Source of the DNA: JANYCG01 sp031428695
Lineage (GTDB): Bacteria > Pseudomonadota > Gammaproteobacteria > Burkholderiales > Burkholderiaceae_C
Direction of reading: 5' to 3'
Assembly: GCA_031428695.1 (NCBI GenBank)
Contig: JANOYE010000093.1
Span: 1-64,000 of the forward strand
Length of the DNA: 64,000 bases
Shown here: in pieces, positions 25,932 to 35,200 of the stretch
Position numbering within the stretch: position 1 is the stretch's first letter
How the letters are laid out: each line of letters begins with the position of its first letter
Made by a program: the position numbers and the translations under genes
Notes under the pieces: generated by a model
What the model saw: the letters and a program-made list of their open reading frames with translations, nothing else
Told to the model about the DNA's origin: nothing
Database searches by the model: none

Positions 25932-26582
25932 GTGAAACACATCACTTTTTATTTTGACTTCATCTCGCCCTACGCGTACCTCGCCTTTGAGAAGTTGCCG
26001 CAGGCGCTGCAGGGCCATAGTTACAGCGTGACCTATCAGCCGGTGTTGTTCGCCGGGCTGTTGAAACACCATGGGCAGCTGGGCCCCGCCGAGATTGCCG
26101 GCAAACGCGAGTGGACCTACCGCCAGGTGATGTGGTTGGCAGAAAGGCACGGCACGCCGCTCTTGATGCCCAAAACCCACCCCTTCAACCCCTTGGCGCT
26201 GTTGCGGCTGGCCTTCGCCGCTGCGCCGCTTGGGGCCGATGGCGGCACGCCCAACCGCTTTGTCTGTGAGAGCATCTTCCGGCATGTCTGGCAGTCCGGC
26301 CTGGACGCAGGCGACCTGGCGCGCCTTGCGCAACTCGTGGCGCAGTTGCAGCCGGCACTTGGCTTCGACGATGCCGCCGTGAAAGAGCGGCTCAAAGCCA
26401 GCACGCAGCAGGCCATTGACAGCGGCGTTTTTGGCGTGCCCACCCTGCGCGTTGACGACAAACTGTTTTGGGGCCTGGACGCCTTGCCGATGCTGCGGGA
26501 CTACCTGGACCAAACGCCCTGGTTTGTTTCGCCCGCCTGGCACGACGCGGCGCAGGTGCCGGTGGGCCAGGCCAGAACCTGA
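25932..26582 (+). CDS. 2-hydroxychromene-2-carboxylate isomerase-type DsbA-fold protein
   Basis: A 216-residue protein of the kappa-GST/HCCA isomerase group. It opens with FYFDFISPYAYLA, where the SPYAY segment binds glutathione, and ends with GVFGVPTLRVDDKLFWG, the cis-Pro region. The original role is glutathione-dependent isomerisation in naphthalene breakdown; homologues often serve other aromatic or acyl substrates. Start is the GTG at 25932, since family similarity begins at once and no nearer ATG is in frame. Confidence 0.88.
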   Translation: MKHITFYFDFISPYAYLAFEKLPQALQGHSYSVTYQPVLFAGLLKHHGQLGPAEIAGKREWTYRQVMWLAERHGTPLLMPKTHPFNPLALLRLAFAAAPLGADGGTPNRFVCESIFRHVWQSGLDAGDLARLAQLVAQLQPALGFDDAAVKERLKASTQQAIDSGVFGVPTLRVDDKLFWGLDALPMLRDYLDQTPWFVSPAWHDAAQVPVGQART

Positions 26583-26630
26583 GGCCCGCCGGAGCGCCGC
26601 CGCTTGCCGCAGGAGCGGGTTCAATTTTAA

Positions 26631-26726
26631 ATTAATTTGTATGTTAATAAATTGATGAAATTGAGTAAAAATTAACATGTATGTTAATTGTTGACGCAAT
26701 TTTCGTCAACGTTCAAAAATATGAAC
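26631..26726. promoter_or_regulatory. Operator-dense region upstream of symporter operon
   Basis: Holds a dyad ATTAACAT-GT-ATGTTAAT (26671-26688) and a near copy at 26631-26648 sharing TGTATGTTAAT, exactly 40 bp apart. Next comes GTTGACG-7 bp-CGTCAAC (26690-26710), with the same arms as the outer half-sites of the liuR palindrome, and then GTTCA-TGAAC (26711-26726). It lies about 85-180 bp before the first gene of the symporter operon. Confidence 0.65.
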
Positions 26727-26739
26727 ATTTTCGCCATCC

Positions 26740-26784
26740 AAGTCACGTGAAATGGCCATTTGTTGCTATATATAATATAGCGTC
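26740..26784 (+). repeat. 45-bp dispersed repeat, copy 5 (intergenic)
   Basis: AAGTCACG at 1-8, TTGCTATA around 24-31 and ATAGC at 39-43, so GCTAT and ATAGC can pair as a small hairpin. It lies between the operator cluster and the 97-residue membrane protein gene, ending 25 bp before its start. Closest to copy 7 (39233). Confidence 0.75.
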
Positions 26785-26809
26785 CATCCGGTTGCAAAAT
26801 AAGTGGATC

Positions 26810-27103
26810 ATGTTATTGGCCGTCCTTGTCCTGAAAAGCCTGTTGGAGTTGTCGCTGATGGCGATCGCCGGCCGCTTCGTGTTGGGCCTGATGGCGGGCG
26901 CCCAGCGCCGGGGCAACCTCTTTTGGCAGGTGCTGGACATCGCGGCCAGGCCGGCGCTCGGGTTGACGCGGCGGGTCAGCCCGAGCTTCGTGCTGGACCG
27001 TCACATCCCGCTGGCCGCCGCCAGTTGGTTGTTGGTCGCCTGGGTGTTGATGCTGGCGCTCAAAATTGAGCTTTGCGCCACTGCGGCCACCGCTTGCCGC
27101 TGA
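26810..27103 (+). CDS. Small hydrophobic membrane protein
   Basis: A 97-residue protein with two hydrophobic segments (about 1-25 and 66-90) separated by a basic stretch with GAQRRGNLFWQ and LTRRVSP. I do not recognise a named family. It comes just before the DUF4212 and symporter genes and may be an accessory component. ATG 26810 is chosen; the longer in-frame start at 26681 would translate the operators and repeat copy 5. Confidence 0.7.
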   Translation: MLLAVLVLKSLLELSLMAIAGRFVLGLMAGAQRRGNLFWQVLDIAARPALGLTRRVSPSFVLDRHIPLAAASWLLVAWVLMLALKIELCATAATACR

Positions 27104-27114
27104 CCGCCCCGCCC

Positions 27115-27411
27115 ATGCAAGCCCGGCAACCCCCTTTGCAGGAAACGCAGTTGCATGCGCAAGCCCAGCGCCAATTGCACTGGCGCAAAACGGTTGGGTT
27201 GACCTGCAGCTTGTTGGCGCTGTGGTTTTTCGTGAGTTTTGTGCTGGTTTTTTTTGCCCGTGCAATGAGCTTCAAGCTGTTCGGGTGGCCGTTTTCATTT
27301 TGGCTGGCAGGCCAGGGCGCGCTGATCGCGTATTGCCTGATCGTCTGGTTTTATGCCCGTCGCATGAACCGGCTGGACGCCGAATTCGCGCCCGCGGACG
27401 AGCCCGGCTGA
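27115..27411 (+). CDS. DUF4212 symporter small subunit
   Basis: A 98-residue protein with two membrane helices and the DUF4212 signature: FFVSFVLVFFARAM, then FGWPFSFWLAGQGAL and WFYARRMNRLD. DUF4212 proteins accompany VC_2705-type sodium:solute symporters, as here, where the symporter starts 7 bp downstream. Start 27115 is preferred to 27073, which lies inside the previous gene. Confidence 0.9.
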   Translation: MQARQPPLQETQLHAQAQRQLHWRKTVGLTCSLLALWFFVSFVLVFFARAMSFKLFGWPFSFWLAGQGALIAYCLIVWFYARRMNRLDAEFAPADEPG

Positions 27412-27418
27412 GCCCCGC

Positions 27419-29527
27419 ATGTTCGGCTCCAGCAACCAGACACCGGCCGAGTTCAGGAAGAGCCTGAACAAGGTCTACGCCTGGTACACGCTGGGCTTCA
27501 TCCTCTTTGTGCTGGCGGTGGCGGCCCTGGAGCAAATGGGCCTGTCCCGAAACGGCATCGGCTACTTCTTCCTGGTGGCCACCGTGCTGGTCTACGCCAG
27601 CATCGGCATCATGAGCCGCACCAGCGACGCTGCCGAGTATTACGTTGCCGGGCGGCGTGTGCCCGCCGTCTACAACGGCATGGCGACGGCCGCGGACTGG
27701 ATGTCGGCGGCGTCGTTCATCAGCATGGCCGGCACCCTGTACCTGAGCGGTTACGGCGGCCTGGCGTTTGTCATGGGCTGGACGGGTGGTTATTGCCTGG
27801 TGGCGCTGTTCCTCGCGCCCTATCTGCGCAAGTTCGGCCAATTCACCATTCCGGATTTTCTCGGCGCGCGTTTTGACGGCAATTTGCCGCGCGTGATCGG
27901 CGCCCTGGGCGCCATCCTGTGCTCCTTCACCTACGTGGTGGCGCAGGTCTACGGCATCGGGCTGATCACCACGCGGCTGACCGGCCTGGCCTTCGAGATC
28001 GGCATTTTCGCGGGCCTGGCGGGCATTCTGGTGTGTTCCTTCCTGGGCGGCATGCGCGCCGTCACCTGGACCCAAATCGCGCAGTACATTGTGTTGATCA
28101 TCGCCTACCTGCTGCCTGCCGTCTGGCTGTCGGTGAAACACACCGGCATGCCGGTGCCGCAGGTGGTTTATGGCTACACGCTGGAAAAAGTCACCCAAAC
28201 CGAAGGGAAAATCCTCAACGATCCCAAGGAGATGGAGGTGCGCCGGTTGTTTCAGCTGCGCTCGCTGGAGGCGGCGGCCAAGCTCAAGGATGTGCCTGCG
28301 GCCATGGCGGCGGACCGGGCCGTGGCGAAGAAGAGACTCGACGACCTGCGAAGCGTCAACGCGCCGTTCACCGACATCCGGGGCGCCGAAAGCGCGCTGG
28401 CCGCGCTGCCCAAGGATGTGGAATCGGCGCGTGCGCAATACGTGGCCGCACAGTTGTCCAATGCGGCGCGGGCGCAGCCGCCGGCGCCCCACGCGCAGCC
28501 GTTTCCGGGGGCGAACGAAGACGCCAGCGATGTCGCGCGCAAGAATTTCATGGCGCTGGTGTTTTGCCTGATGATCGGCACGGCCGCCCTGCCGCACATC
28601 CTGATCCGCTACTACACCACGCCCTCGGTGCGGGAAGCGCGTGAGTCGGTCGGCTGGTCGCTGTTTTTCATCTTCCTGCTGTATTTCACAGCGCCCGCGT
28701 TGGCGGTGTTGGCAAAATTTGAAATCTACACCGTGCTGGTGAACACCCCTTTTGACCGGCTGCCGGAGTGGATTGCGCGCTGGAGCAGTGTCGACAAAAC
28801 GCTGGTTTCGGCGGTCGACATGAACAAGGACGGCATCCTGCAACTGGCTGAGCTGGTGATTGGCGGCGACGTGATTGTGCTGGCCACGCCGGAAATCGGT
28901 GGCATGCCGTATGTGGTGTCGGGCCTGGTCGCCGCCGGCGGCTTGGCTGCGGCCCTGTCCACGGCCGACGGACTGCTGCTGACCATCGCCAACGCCCTGT
29001 CCCACGACCTGTATTTCAAAATCCTCAATCCGAAGGCTTCGGCGACCAACCGCGTGATGGTGTCAAAATTCCTGCTGCTGGTGGCCGCCCTGGGCGCCGC
29101 GTATGTGGCGGTGCACAAACCCGCGGACATCCTGTTTCTCGTGTCGGCCTCCTTTTCATTTGCCGCCGCCACTTTTTTCCCGGCGCTGACACTGGGCATT
29201 TTCTGGAAACGCGCCAACAAATGGGGGGCTTCGGCCGGCATGCTGGCAGGGCTTGGCACCACGCTCTATTACATGTGCCAGACCCAGCCCTGGCTGTATG
29301 CGCTGACCCACCCTGGCGCCTTGTCCCCGGAAATTCTCAAGGCCAACCTCTGGTGGGACATTGAGCCAATTTCGGCAGGCCTGTTTGGTGTTCCAGCGGC
29401 GTTCCTGGTCACCCTTGTGGTCTCCCTCCTCACCCCCCCGCCGAGCCGCGCGGCGACGGAATTGGTCGACTTTGTGCGGCTGGCGCAGGACGAGCCATCG
29501 CTGACTGGCGGCGTCGGCAGCCGCTGA
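27419..29527 (+). CDS. Sodium:solute symporter, VC_2705-type (acetate permease-like)
   Basis: A 702-residue transporter of the SSS family, about 13 membrane helices. Blocks include SDAAEYYVAGRRVPA, GYGGLAFVMGW, ALSTADGLLLTIANALSHD and SFSFAAATFFPAL. A hydrophilic loop of about 150 residues (roughly 250-370), rich in Ala and charged residues, interrupts the membrane domain; I believe such a loop occurs in this subfamily. Likely substrates are acetate or other short monocarboxylates, inferred from family. Confidence 0.9.
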   Translation: MFGSSNQTPAEFRKSLNKVYAWYTLGFILFVLAVAALEQMGLSRNGIGYFFLVATVLVYASIGIMSRTSDAAEYYVAGRRVPAVYNGMATAADWMSAASFISMAGTLYLSGYGGLAFVMGWTGGYCLVALFLAPYLRKFGQFTIPDFLGARFDGNLPRVIGALGAILCSFTYVVAQVYGIGLITTRLTGLAFEIGIFAGLAGILVCSFLGGMRAVTWTQIAQYIVLIIAYLLPAVWLSVKHTGMPVPQVVYGYTLEKVTQTEGKILNDPKEMEVRRLFQLRSLEAAAKLKDVPAAMAADRAVAKKRLDDLRSVNAPFTDIRGAESALAALPKDVESARAQYVAAQLSNAARAQPPAPHAQPFPGANEDASDVARKNFMALVFCLMIGTAALPHILIRYYTTPSVREARESVGWSLFFIFLLYFTAPALAVLAKFEIYTVLVNTPFDRLPEWIARWSSVDKTLVSAVDMNKDGILQLAELVIGGDVIVLATPEIGGMPYVVSGLVAAGGLAAALSTADGLLLTIANALSHDLYFKILNPKASATNRVMVSKFLLLVAALGAAYVAVHKPADILFLVSASFSFAAATFFPALTLGIFWKRANKWGASAGMLAGLGTTLYYMCQTQPWLYALTHPGALSPEILKANLWWDIEPISAGLFGVPAAFLVTLVVSLLTPPPSRAATELVDFVRLAQDEPSLTGGVGSR

Positions 29528-29544
29528 GTCCGGCACGGCTCGCA

Positions 29545-29604
29545 GTCAGTTTCAAGTCAGTTGAGCGTCAGTCTGTGTTGGTTTCATGTCAGAGATGGGT
29601 CAGT
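29545..29604 (+). promoter_or_regulatory. Helically phased GTCAGT direct repeats upstream of MFS gene
   Basis: GTCAGT begins at 29545, 29556 and 29567 (11-bp period), GTCAGA at 29588 and GTCAGT again at 29599. The series fits one repeat per helical turn with one unit missing near 29578. Tandem 10-11 bp direct repeats are the usual target of OmpR/PhoB-type response regulators. It lies 66-125 bp before the MFS transporter start. Confidence 0.65.
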
Positions 29605-29669
29605 GCTGCCACCCACAATCCAAGTCGGCCCTCAAGGTGAGGACTCATCAATTATTTGGAGACAAACCC

Positions 29670-31331
29670 ATGGCAACTTCTGCAGTAGAAGCAAGCAGGC
29701 CAATGAGCGAGACGGAGAAAACAGTCATCTTCGCCTCCTCCCTTGGCACCGTATTCGAGTGGTATGACTTTTATCTGTTCGGTGTGATGTCGGCCATCAT
29801 TGCGGCCAACTTCTTCTCCTCACTGGACGAAAGCACCCGCAACATTTTCGTGTTGTTGGCTTTTGCCGCCGGTTTCGCGGTGCGTCCGTTCGGCGCTTTG
29901 GTGTTTGGCCGCCTGGGCGACATGATCGGCCGCAAATACACCTTCCTGATCACCATCGTGATCATGGGTTTGGCGACCTTCCTGGTGGCGTTTTTGCCGA
30001 CCTACCAAACGGCCGGCATCATCGCCCCGATCATGTTGATCGCCTTGCGCATGTTCCAAGGGCTCGCCTTGGGAGGCGAATACGGCGGTGCCGCAACTTA
30101 TGTGGCTGAACACGCGCCGCACGGCAGACGCGGTTATTACACCTCATTTATCCAGACCACCGCCACGATCGGACTGATGCTGGCACTGATGGTGATTTTG
30201 GGAACCCGCACCTACTTTGGCGAAAAAGAATTCGCTGAATGGGCTTGGCGCGTGCCTTATGCCTTGTCCGGCATCTTGTTGATCATCTCCATCTGGATTC
30301 GCCTGAAGCTCAACGAATCTCCGGCTTTCGCCAAAATGAAATCAGAGGGAAAGACCTCCAAGGCGCCGCTGTCCGAGTCTTTTGGCGAATGGAAAAACCT
30401 GAAGATCGTGATCCTGGCGTTGATCGGCTTGACCGCCGGCCAGGCTGTGGTCTGGTATACCGGCCAGTTTTACGCCCTGTTCTTCCTGCAAACCTTCCTG
30501 AAGGTCGACGGCCCGACGGCCAACGTGTTGATCGCCGTCTCGTTGATCATCGGCACACCGTTCTTCATCTTCTTCGGCACCTTGTCCGACAAGATTGGCC
30601 GCAAGCCGATCATCATGGCCGGTTGCCTGTTGGCCATCGTCACCTATTTCCCGCTGTTCAATGCGCTGACAACCTACGCCAACCCGAAGTTGCAGGCCGC
30701 GATCCAGAAAGCCCCCGTCACGGTGGAGTCTGATGCCGCCAACTGCAACCTGATCCTGAACCTGACCGGCACCGCCAAGTTCACAACCGCTTGTGACTTG
30801 GCCCGGGTTTACCTGTCCAACGCCGGCGTGAACTACGACCTGGTGACCAAAGCAGGCGCAGTGGCAACGGTTAAAGTGGGCGACAAAGCGATTGCGGGTT
30901 ACGACGCCACGGCAGCAACTGCCAAAGCCGACAAACCCCGTTTTGAGAAAGAAGTGCGCACCGCCTTGAACGACGCGGGTTATCCTGCCAAGGCCGATCC
31001 GATTGCTTTGGGTTCAAGCAACTGGTTCATGTTGGTGGGGATTTTGACCATACTGGTGATCTACGTCACCATGGTCTACGGTCCTATCGCTGCCATGCTG
31101 GTGGAGATGTTCCCGACGCGCATCCGCTACACCTCTATGAGTTTGCCTTACCATATCGGCAACGGCTGGTTCGGCGGTTTCATGCCGGCCATCGCGTTCT
31201 CAATCGTCGCGGCGCAGGGCAACATCTACAGCGGCTTGTGGTACCCGATCATCATCGCCTCCATGACTTTCGTCATCGGCATGTTGTTCGTCAAGGAAAC
31301 CAAAGACATTGACATTTACGCCAACGACTGA
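29670..31331 (+). CDS. MFS transporter, metabolite:H+ symporter type
   Basis: A 553-residue, 12-helix transporter of the ProP/KgtP/ShiA group. Signatures are SLGTVFEWYDFYLFG, RPFGALVFGRLGDMIGRKYTF and GTLSDKIGRKPIIMAG. A periplasmic-type loop of about 110 residues (roughly 355-465, with two Cys) is inserted before the last helices. The substrate is not determinable; organic acids or osmolytes are usual. Start ATG 29670 is preceded by TGGAGAC. A strong terminator follows. Confidence 0.91.
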   Translation: MATSAVEASRPMSETEKTVIFASSLGTVFEWYDFYLFGVMSAIIAANFFSSLDESTRNIFVLLAFAAGFAVRPFGALVFGRLGDMIGRKYTFLITIVIMGLATFLVAFLPTYQTAGIIAPIMLIALRMFQGLALGGEYGGAATYVAEHAPHGRRGYYTSFIQTTATIGLMLALMVILGTRTYFGEKEFAEWAWRVPYALSGILLIISIWIRLKLNESPAFAKMKSEGKTSKAPLSESFGEWKNLKIVILALIGLTAGQAVVWYTGQFYALFFLQTFLKVDGPTANVLIAVSLIIGTPFFIFFGTLSDKIGRKPIIMAGCLLAIVTYFPLFNALTTYANPKLQAAIQKAPVTVESDAANCNLILNLTGTAKFTTACDLARVYLSNAGVNYDLVTKAGAVATVKVGDKAIAGYDATAATAKADKPRFEKEVRTALNDAGYPAKADPIALGSSNWFMLVGILTILVIYVTMVYGPIAAMLVEMFPTRIRYTSMSLPYHIGNGWFGGFMPAIAFSIVAAQGNIYSGLWYPIIIASMTFVIGMLFVKETKDIDIYAND

Positions 31332-31353
31332 CATCCTGGCGCATTGACCCCTG

Positions 31354-31382
31354 AGGCCCTCCAATGCGAGGGCCTTTTTTTT
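31354..31382 (+). terminator. Rho-independent terminator after MFS gene
   Basis: Stem GGCCCTC (31355-31361) and GAGGGCC (31368-31374) with a 6-nt loop, followed by eight T. It begins 23 bp after the MFS stop. Confidence 0.95.
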
Positions 31383-31396
31383 GAACTGGAGCCTGT

Positions 31397-31567
31397 ATGT
31401 GGAAACTTGTGATTGGATTTGTGGCGTTTGCGGCGCTGGCCGTGTGGATGCTGAGCAAAGGCGGCGACATTGACATGGGCGGTGAAAAACACGAAATCAG
31501 CGTCCCGCACGCACCCGCACCCGCGCCGATGGCGCCTGCATCGACGCCTGAAGCTGCCAAGCTTTGA
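31397..31567 (+). CDS. Conserved small single-pass membrane protein (56 aa)
   Basis: A 56-codon reading frame with GGAG 6 bp before the ATG. The product has one N-terminal membrane helix (MWKLVIGFVAFAALAVWML), then SKGGDIDMGGEKHE and an Ala/Pro-rich tail. I recall similar short proteins in Burkholderiales, but function is unknown. It sits just after the terminator of the MFS gene, so it needs its own promoter or read-through. Confidence 0.75.
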   Translation: MWKLVIGFVAFAALAVWMLSKGGDIDMGGEKHEISVPHAPAPAPMAPASTPEAAKL

Positions 31568-31648
31568 TTCCCCAGTGAAAACCAGGAAGAACCCTGTCTC
31601 GCGGTAGAAGAGCTTCTTGCTCAGTGGGTGAGCTGAACACGCGCACTT

Positions 31649-31654
31649 TATAAT
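31649..31654 (+). promoter_or_regulatory. TATAAT box placed for a leaderless transcript
   Basis: A perfect TATAAT ends 5 bp before the ATG at 31660. If used, transcription would begin at or next to the start codon. No convincing -35 box is seen at 17 bp. Confidence 0.4.
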
Positions 31655-31659
31655 GCGGG

Positions 31660-32160
31660 ATGGCATTGGTAAAAACTGAAAAAGGTCGGCTAGCGCTGAA
31701 AGAGCGATCGCCGCTGCTGCATTCGCGTCAAAAATCGGCGCTGATATTGTTTAATGGCGTCAAGTCGGTCAGTGAAGTGTTGAGGCTGGTCGCTGGCTTG
31801 GGGGTGACCCAGGCCGACGTGGACCATATGGTCGCCAACGGGTTTTTGGCTGAAAACGCACCGCCGTCGCCCGCGCTTGCGGCCAATGTCCCACCTAACG
31901 CATCGGGAGTTGTTGCACCCTCCGCGTCACCTGTGGCTCTGCCGTCTGCTTCAGGTCTCATGACGAATCAACAACGTTTTGCGACAGCCTGGCCGTTGGC
32001 TACGCAATTGGTGGGCGGTCTCGGTCTGCGGGGCTTTCGCCTGAACCTTTCCATCGAATCAGCCGCCGGTTATGACGACTTGCTCGCTCTGTTTCCCAAG
32101 ATTCAGGCGGCAGTTGGGGTGGAAAAGGCGGAAGCCCTTGAGCGCGCGCTTAAAGACTGA
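31660..32160 (+). CDS. Hypothetical protein upstream of UvrA-like gene
   Basis: A 166-residue cytosolic protein. The N-terminal part (about 1-65) is helical and resembles a winged-helix layout (SRQKSALILFNGVKSVSEVLRLV, VTQADVDHMVANGFL). A Pro/Ala/Ser-rich linker (about 66-100) leads to a C-terminal domain with RGFRLNLSIESAAGYDDLLALFPKIQ. I do not recognise a named family. It may start on a leaderless mRNA. Confidence 0.75.
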   Translation: MALVKTEKGRLALKERSPLLHSRQKSALILFNGVKSVSEVLRLVAGLGVTQADVDHMVANGFLAENAPPSPALAANVPPNASGVVAPSASPVALPSASGLMTNQQRFATAWPLATQLVGGLGLRGFRLNLSIESAAGYDDLLALFPKIQAAVGVEKAEALERALKD

Positions 32161-32264
32161 CGCGAAAGCCTGATAAGTTAGCGCCAAGCCAGACTCGCGC
32201 GGCCGGCCCGCGAGGGTCTTGGTGTCCCTAGAATGTCTCTCTTCCATAGGAAAGACACTACTCC

Positions 32265-35200
32265 ATGCCTCAGGGAATCATCCGCATTCGCGGAGCGCGC
32301 CAGCACAACCTCAAGAACCTCAATCTCGACATCCGAACTGGCGAACTGACGGTGGTTACCGGGCCCAGCGGTTCGGGGAAATCAAGCCTGGTTTTTGACA
32401 CCTTGTACGCCGAAGGGCAACGCCGCTACGTCGAAACGTTTTCAGCCTACGCACGCCAGTTCATGGACCGCATGGACAAACCGGCGGTGGACAAAGTCGA
32501 AGGCGTGCCGCCGGCCATCGCGATTGACCAGACTAACCCGGTGCGGTCGTCGCGCTCCACCGTGGGCACGATGACGGAGCTCAATGACCACCTCAAACTG
32601 CTGTTCGCGCGGGCCGGGGCTTTGTTTGACCGCGACACAGCGCAGGCCGTGCGGCACGACTCGCCAGAAAGCATTTATGCGGAGTTGATGGCGAAGACCG
32701 CAGGCCAGCCCGAGCTTCGTATTGCGGTGACGTTCCCAGTCGAATTGCCAGGCAGCGCCACACCGCAAGAAATTGAACAATGGCTGTCCGTGAGCGGCTT
32801 CACACGCGTGCAGGCACAGCGCGAAGTGGCCAGTGTGACGGGGCCGCGCAAGGTGCTTGACGTGGTGGCAGACCGTTTCCGCCTCGCCAACACGGAGCGC
32901 GCGCGCGTGGTTGAAGCGATTGAAGTGGCGCTCAAACACGGAAGTGGGCGAATGTCGGTCTACCCTGTGCTTGAAGACGACAACGCTCAGCCATTGATCT
33001 GGAAGTTTTCAACCGGGCTGCACTGCGCCGACAGCGACATTCGTTACGCTGACCCGATTGCTTCGATGTTCTCATTCAACTCGGCGGTCGGGGCTTGCGA
33101 AACCTGCCGTGGTTTTGGCCGCGTAATCGGTGTTGACTACGGTTTGGTCATTCCCGACGACAAGAAGACCTTGCGCGCAGGGGCCATCAAACCCATGCAA
33201 ACGCCGGCCTGGCAGGAGTGTCAGGACGACCTGATGCGCCACAGCGAGGCGGCGGGCATTCCGCGCGACACGCCCTGGTACAAACTCACGCCCGAGCACC
33301 AGCAGTGGGTCATCAACGGCTCGCCGAACTGGAATGGCAAATGGAACCAGCACTGGTTTGGCATCAAGCGCTTCTTTGAATACCTGGAGACCAAAGCCTA
33401 CAAGATGCACATCCGGGTGCTGCTCTCCAAATACCGCAGCTACACGCCGTGCCACGCCTGCGGCGGCGCCCGTTTGAAGACCGACAGCCTGTTGTGGCGC
33501 ATCGGCGCAAAGACCGACGCCGACGACGTGTTGGCGCCGGCGAAGCGCTTCATGCCCCAAGGTGTGAAATGGACGCGCGCCCAGGTTGAAGCCTTGCCCG
33601 GCCTGTGCCTGCACGACCTGATGACCTTGCCCGTCGAACGGTTGCGCCGGTTTTTTGACCGGATGGCGGCGAGCCAAGTGCGCGCGACCAAAGATGGTGA
33701 AGCACAGGCCCTGAAGCTGTTGTTTGAAGAAATCTGCACGCGGCTCAAATACCTGTGTGACGTCGGCATTGGTTACCTCACGCTGGATCGCCAAAGCCGC
33801 ACGCTGTCGGGCGGCGAGGTGCAACGCATCAACCTCACCACCGCGCTGGGCACGTCGCTGGTCAACACGCTTTTCGTGCTGGATGAGCCCAGCATCGGCC
33901 TGCATCCGCGTGACATGAGCCGCATCATCGTTGCCATGCAGCGCCTGCGTGACGCCGGCAACACCCTGGTGGTGGTCGAACACGACCCAGCGGTGATGCT
34001 CGCTGCAGACCGCATGATCGACATGGGCCCCGGCCCCGGCGAGCGCGGCGGGCGCATCGTGTTTGACGGCTCTACGCGTGACTTATGCAACGCCGACACC
34101 TTGACGGGCGCCTACCTTGGCGGTCGCAAGCAAGTTGGCATGGGCTTCAAGCGGTTGGTGGCAGACAACACGCCTAGGTTGATACTTGAGGGCGCGTCCG
34201 AGCACAACCTGAAGAACGTGACGATTGAATTTCCACTCCAATGCCTGGTGTGTGTGACCGGTGTCAGCGGTTCAGGTAAATCTACGTTGATTCAGGATGT
34301 GCTGCACCCTGCCTTGGTGCGCCACTTTGGCAAGGCTACGGAAACTCCGGGTGCCCATGAGCGCTTGTTGGGGGCGGATTTCCTCGGCGAAGTGGTGTTT
34401 GTCGACCAGTCGCCCATTGGCAAGACAGCCCGCTCCAACCCGGCCAGTTACGTTGGCGCCTGGGACGCCATCCGCGAGATTTTTGCCAACGCCCCTCTGG
34501 CGCGCCAACGCGGCTACACCGCGACCAAATTCAGCTTCAACAATGGCGATGGCCGTTGCGCCATGTGCGGCGGCTCCGGCTTTGAACACATCGAGATGCA
34601 GTTCTTGAGCGACGTGTACCTGCGTTGCCAGGATTGCGACGGTAAACGTTACCGACCCGAAATTCTCGAAGTGATGATTGAGCGGCGTTCGGCTGACACC
34701 GCCCAACTGGCGGGCATGAACGTGGCCGCCGTGCTGAATCTCACAGTGAGTGAAGCAGCCCTGGTGTTTGAAAACGACCGTGACGTGCTTCGTGCGCTGC
34801 AACCCATCATCGACGTGGGGCTGGAATACGTCAAACTGGGCCAGCCCGTGCCCACACTCTCCGGTGGAGAATCTCAGCGCCTGAAGTTGGCTGGGTTTTT
34901 GGCGGGGGCGGCGAAAAGCGCGTCCGCCAGCAGGCAGCCGCTGGCGCGGCGCGGCACACTCTTCATGTTCGACGAGCCCACCACCGGCCTGCATTTTGAT
35001 GACATTGCCAAACTCATGCGCGCCATGCGTAAGTTGCTGGGCGCGGGCCATTCGATCATTGTCATCGAGCACAACCTGGACGTAATCCGCGCCAGCGACT
35101 GGCTGATTGATTTAGGCCCCGAAGGCGGGGACGCCGGCGGCGAGCTGGTAGCAGTCGGCACGCCGGAGGACGTGCGCCAACATCTCAGCTCACACACCGG

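Noticed and set aside
27272..29005. A 577-codon minus-strand open frame
   Set aside because: Antisense to the DUF4212 and symporter genes; low-complexity His/Arg/Gly translation with no domain.
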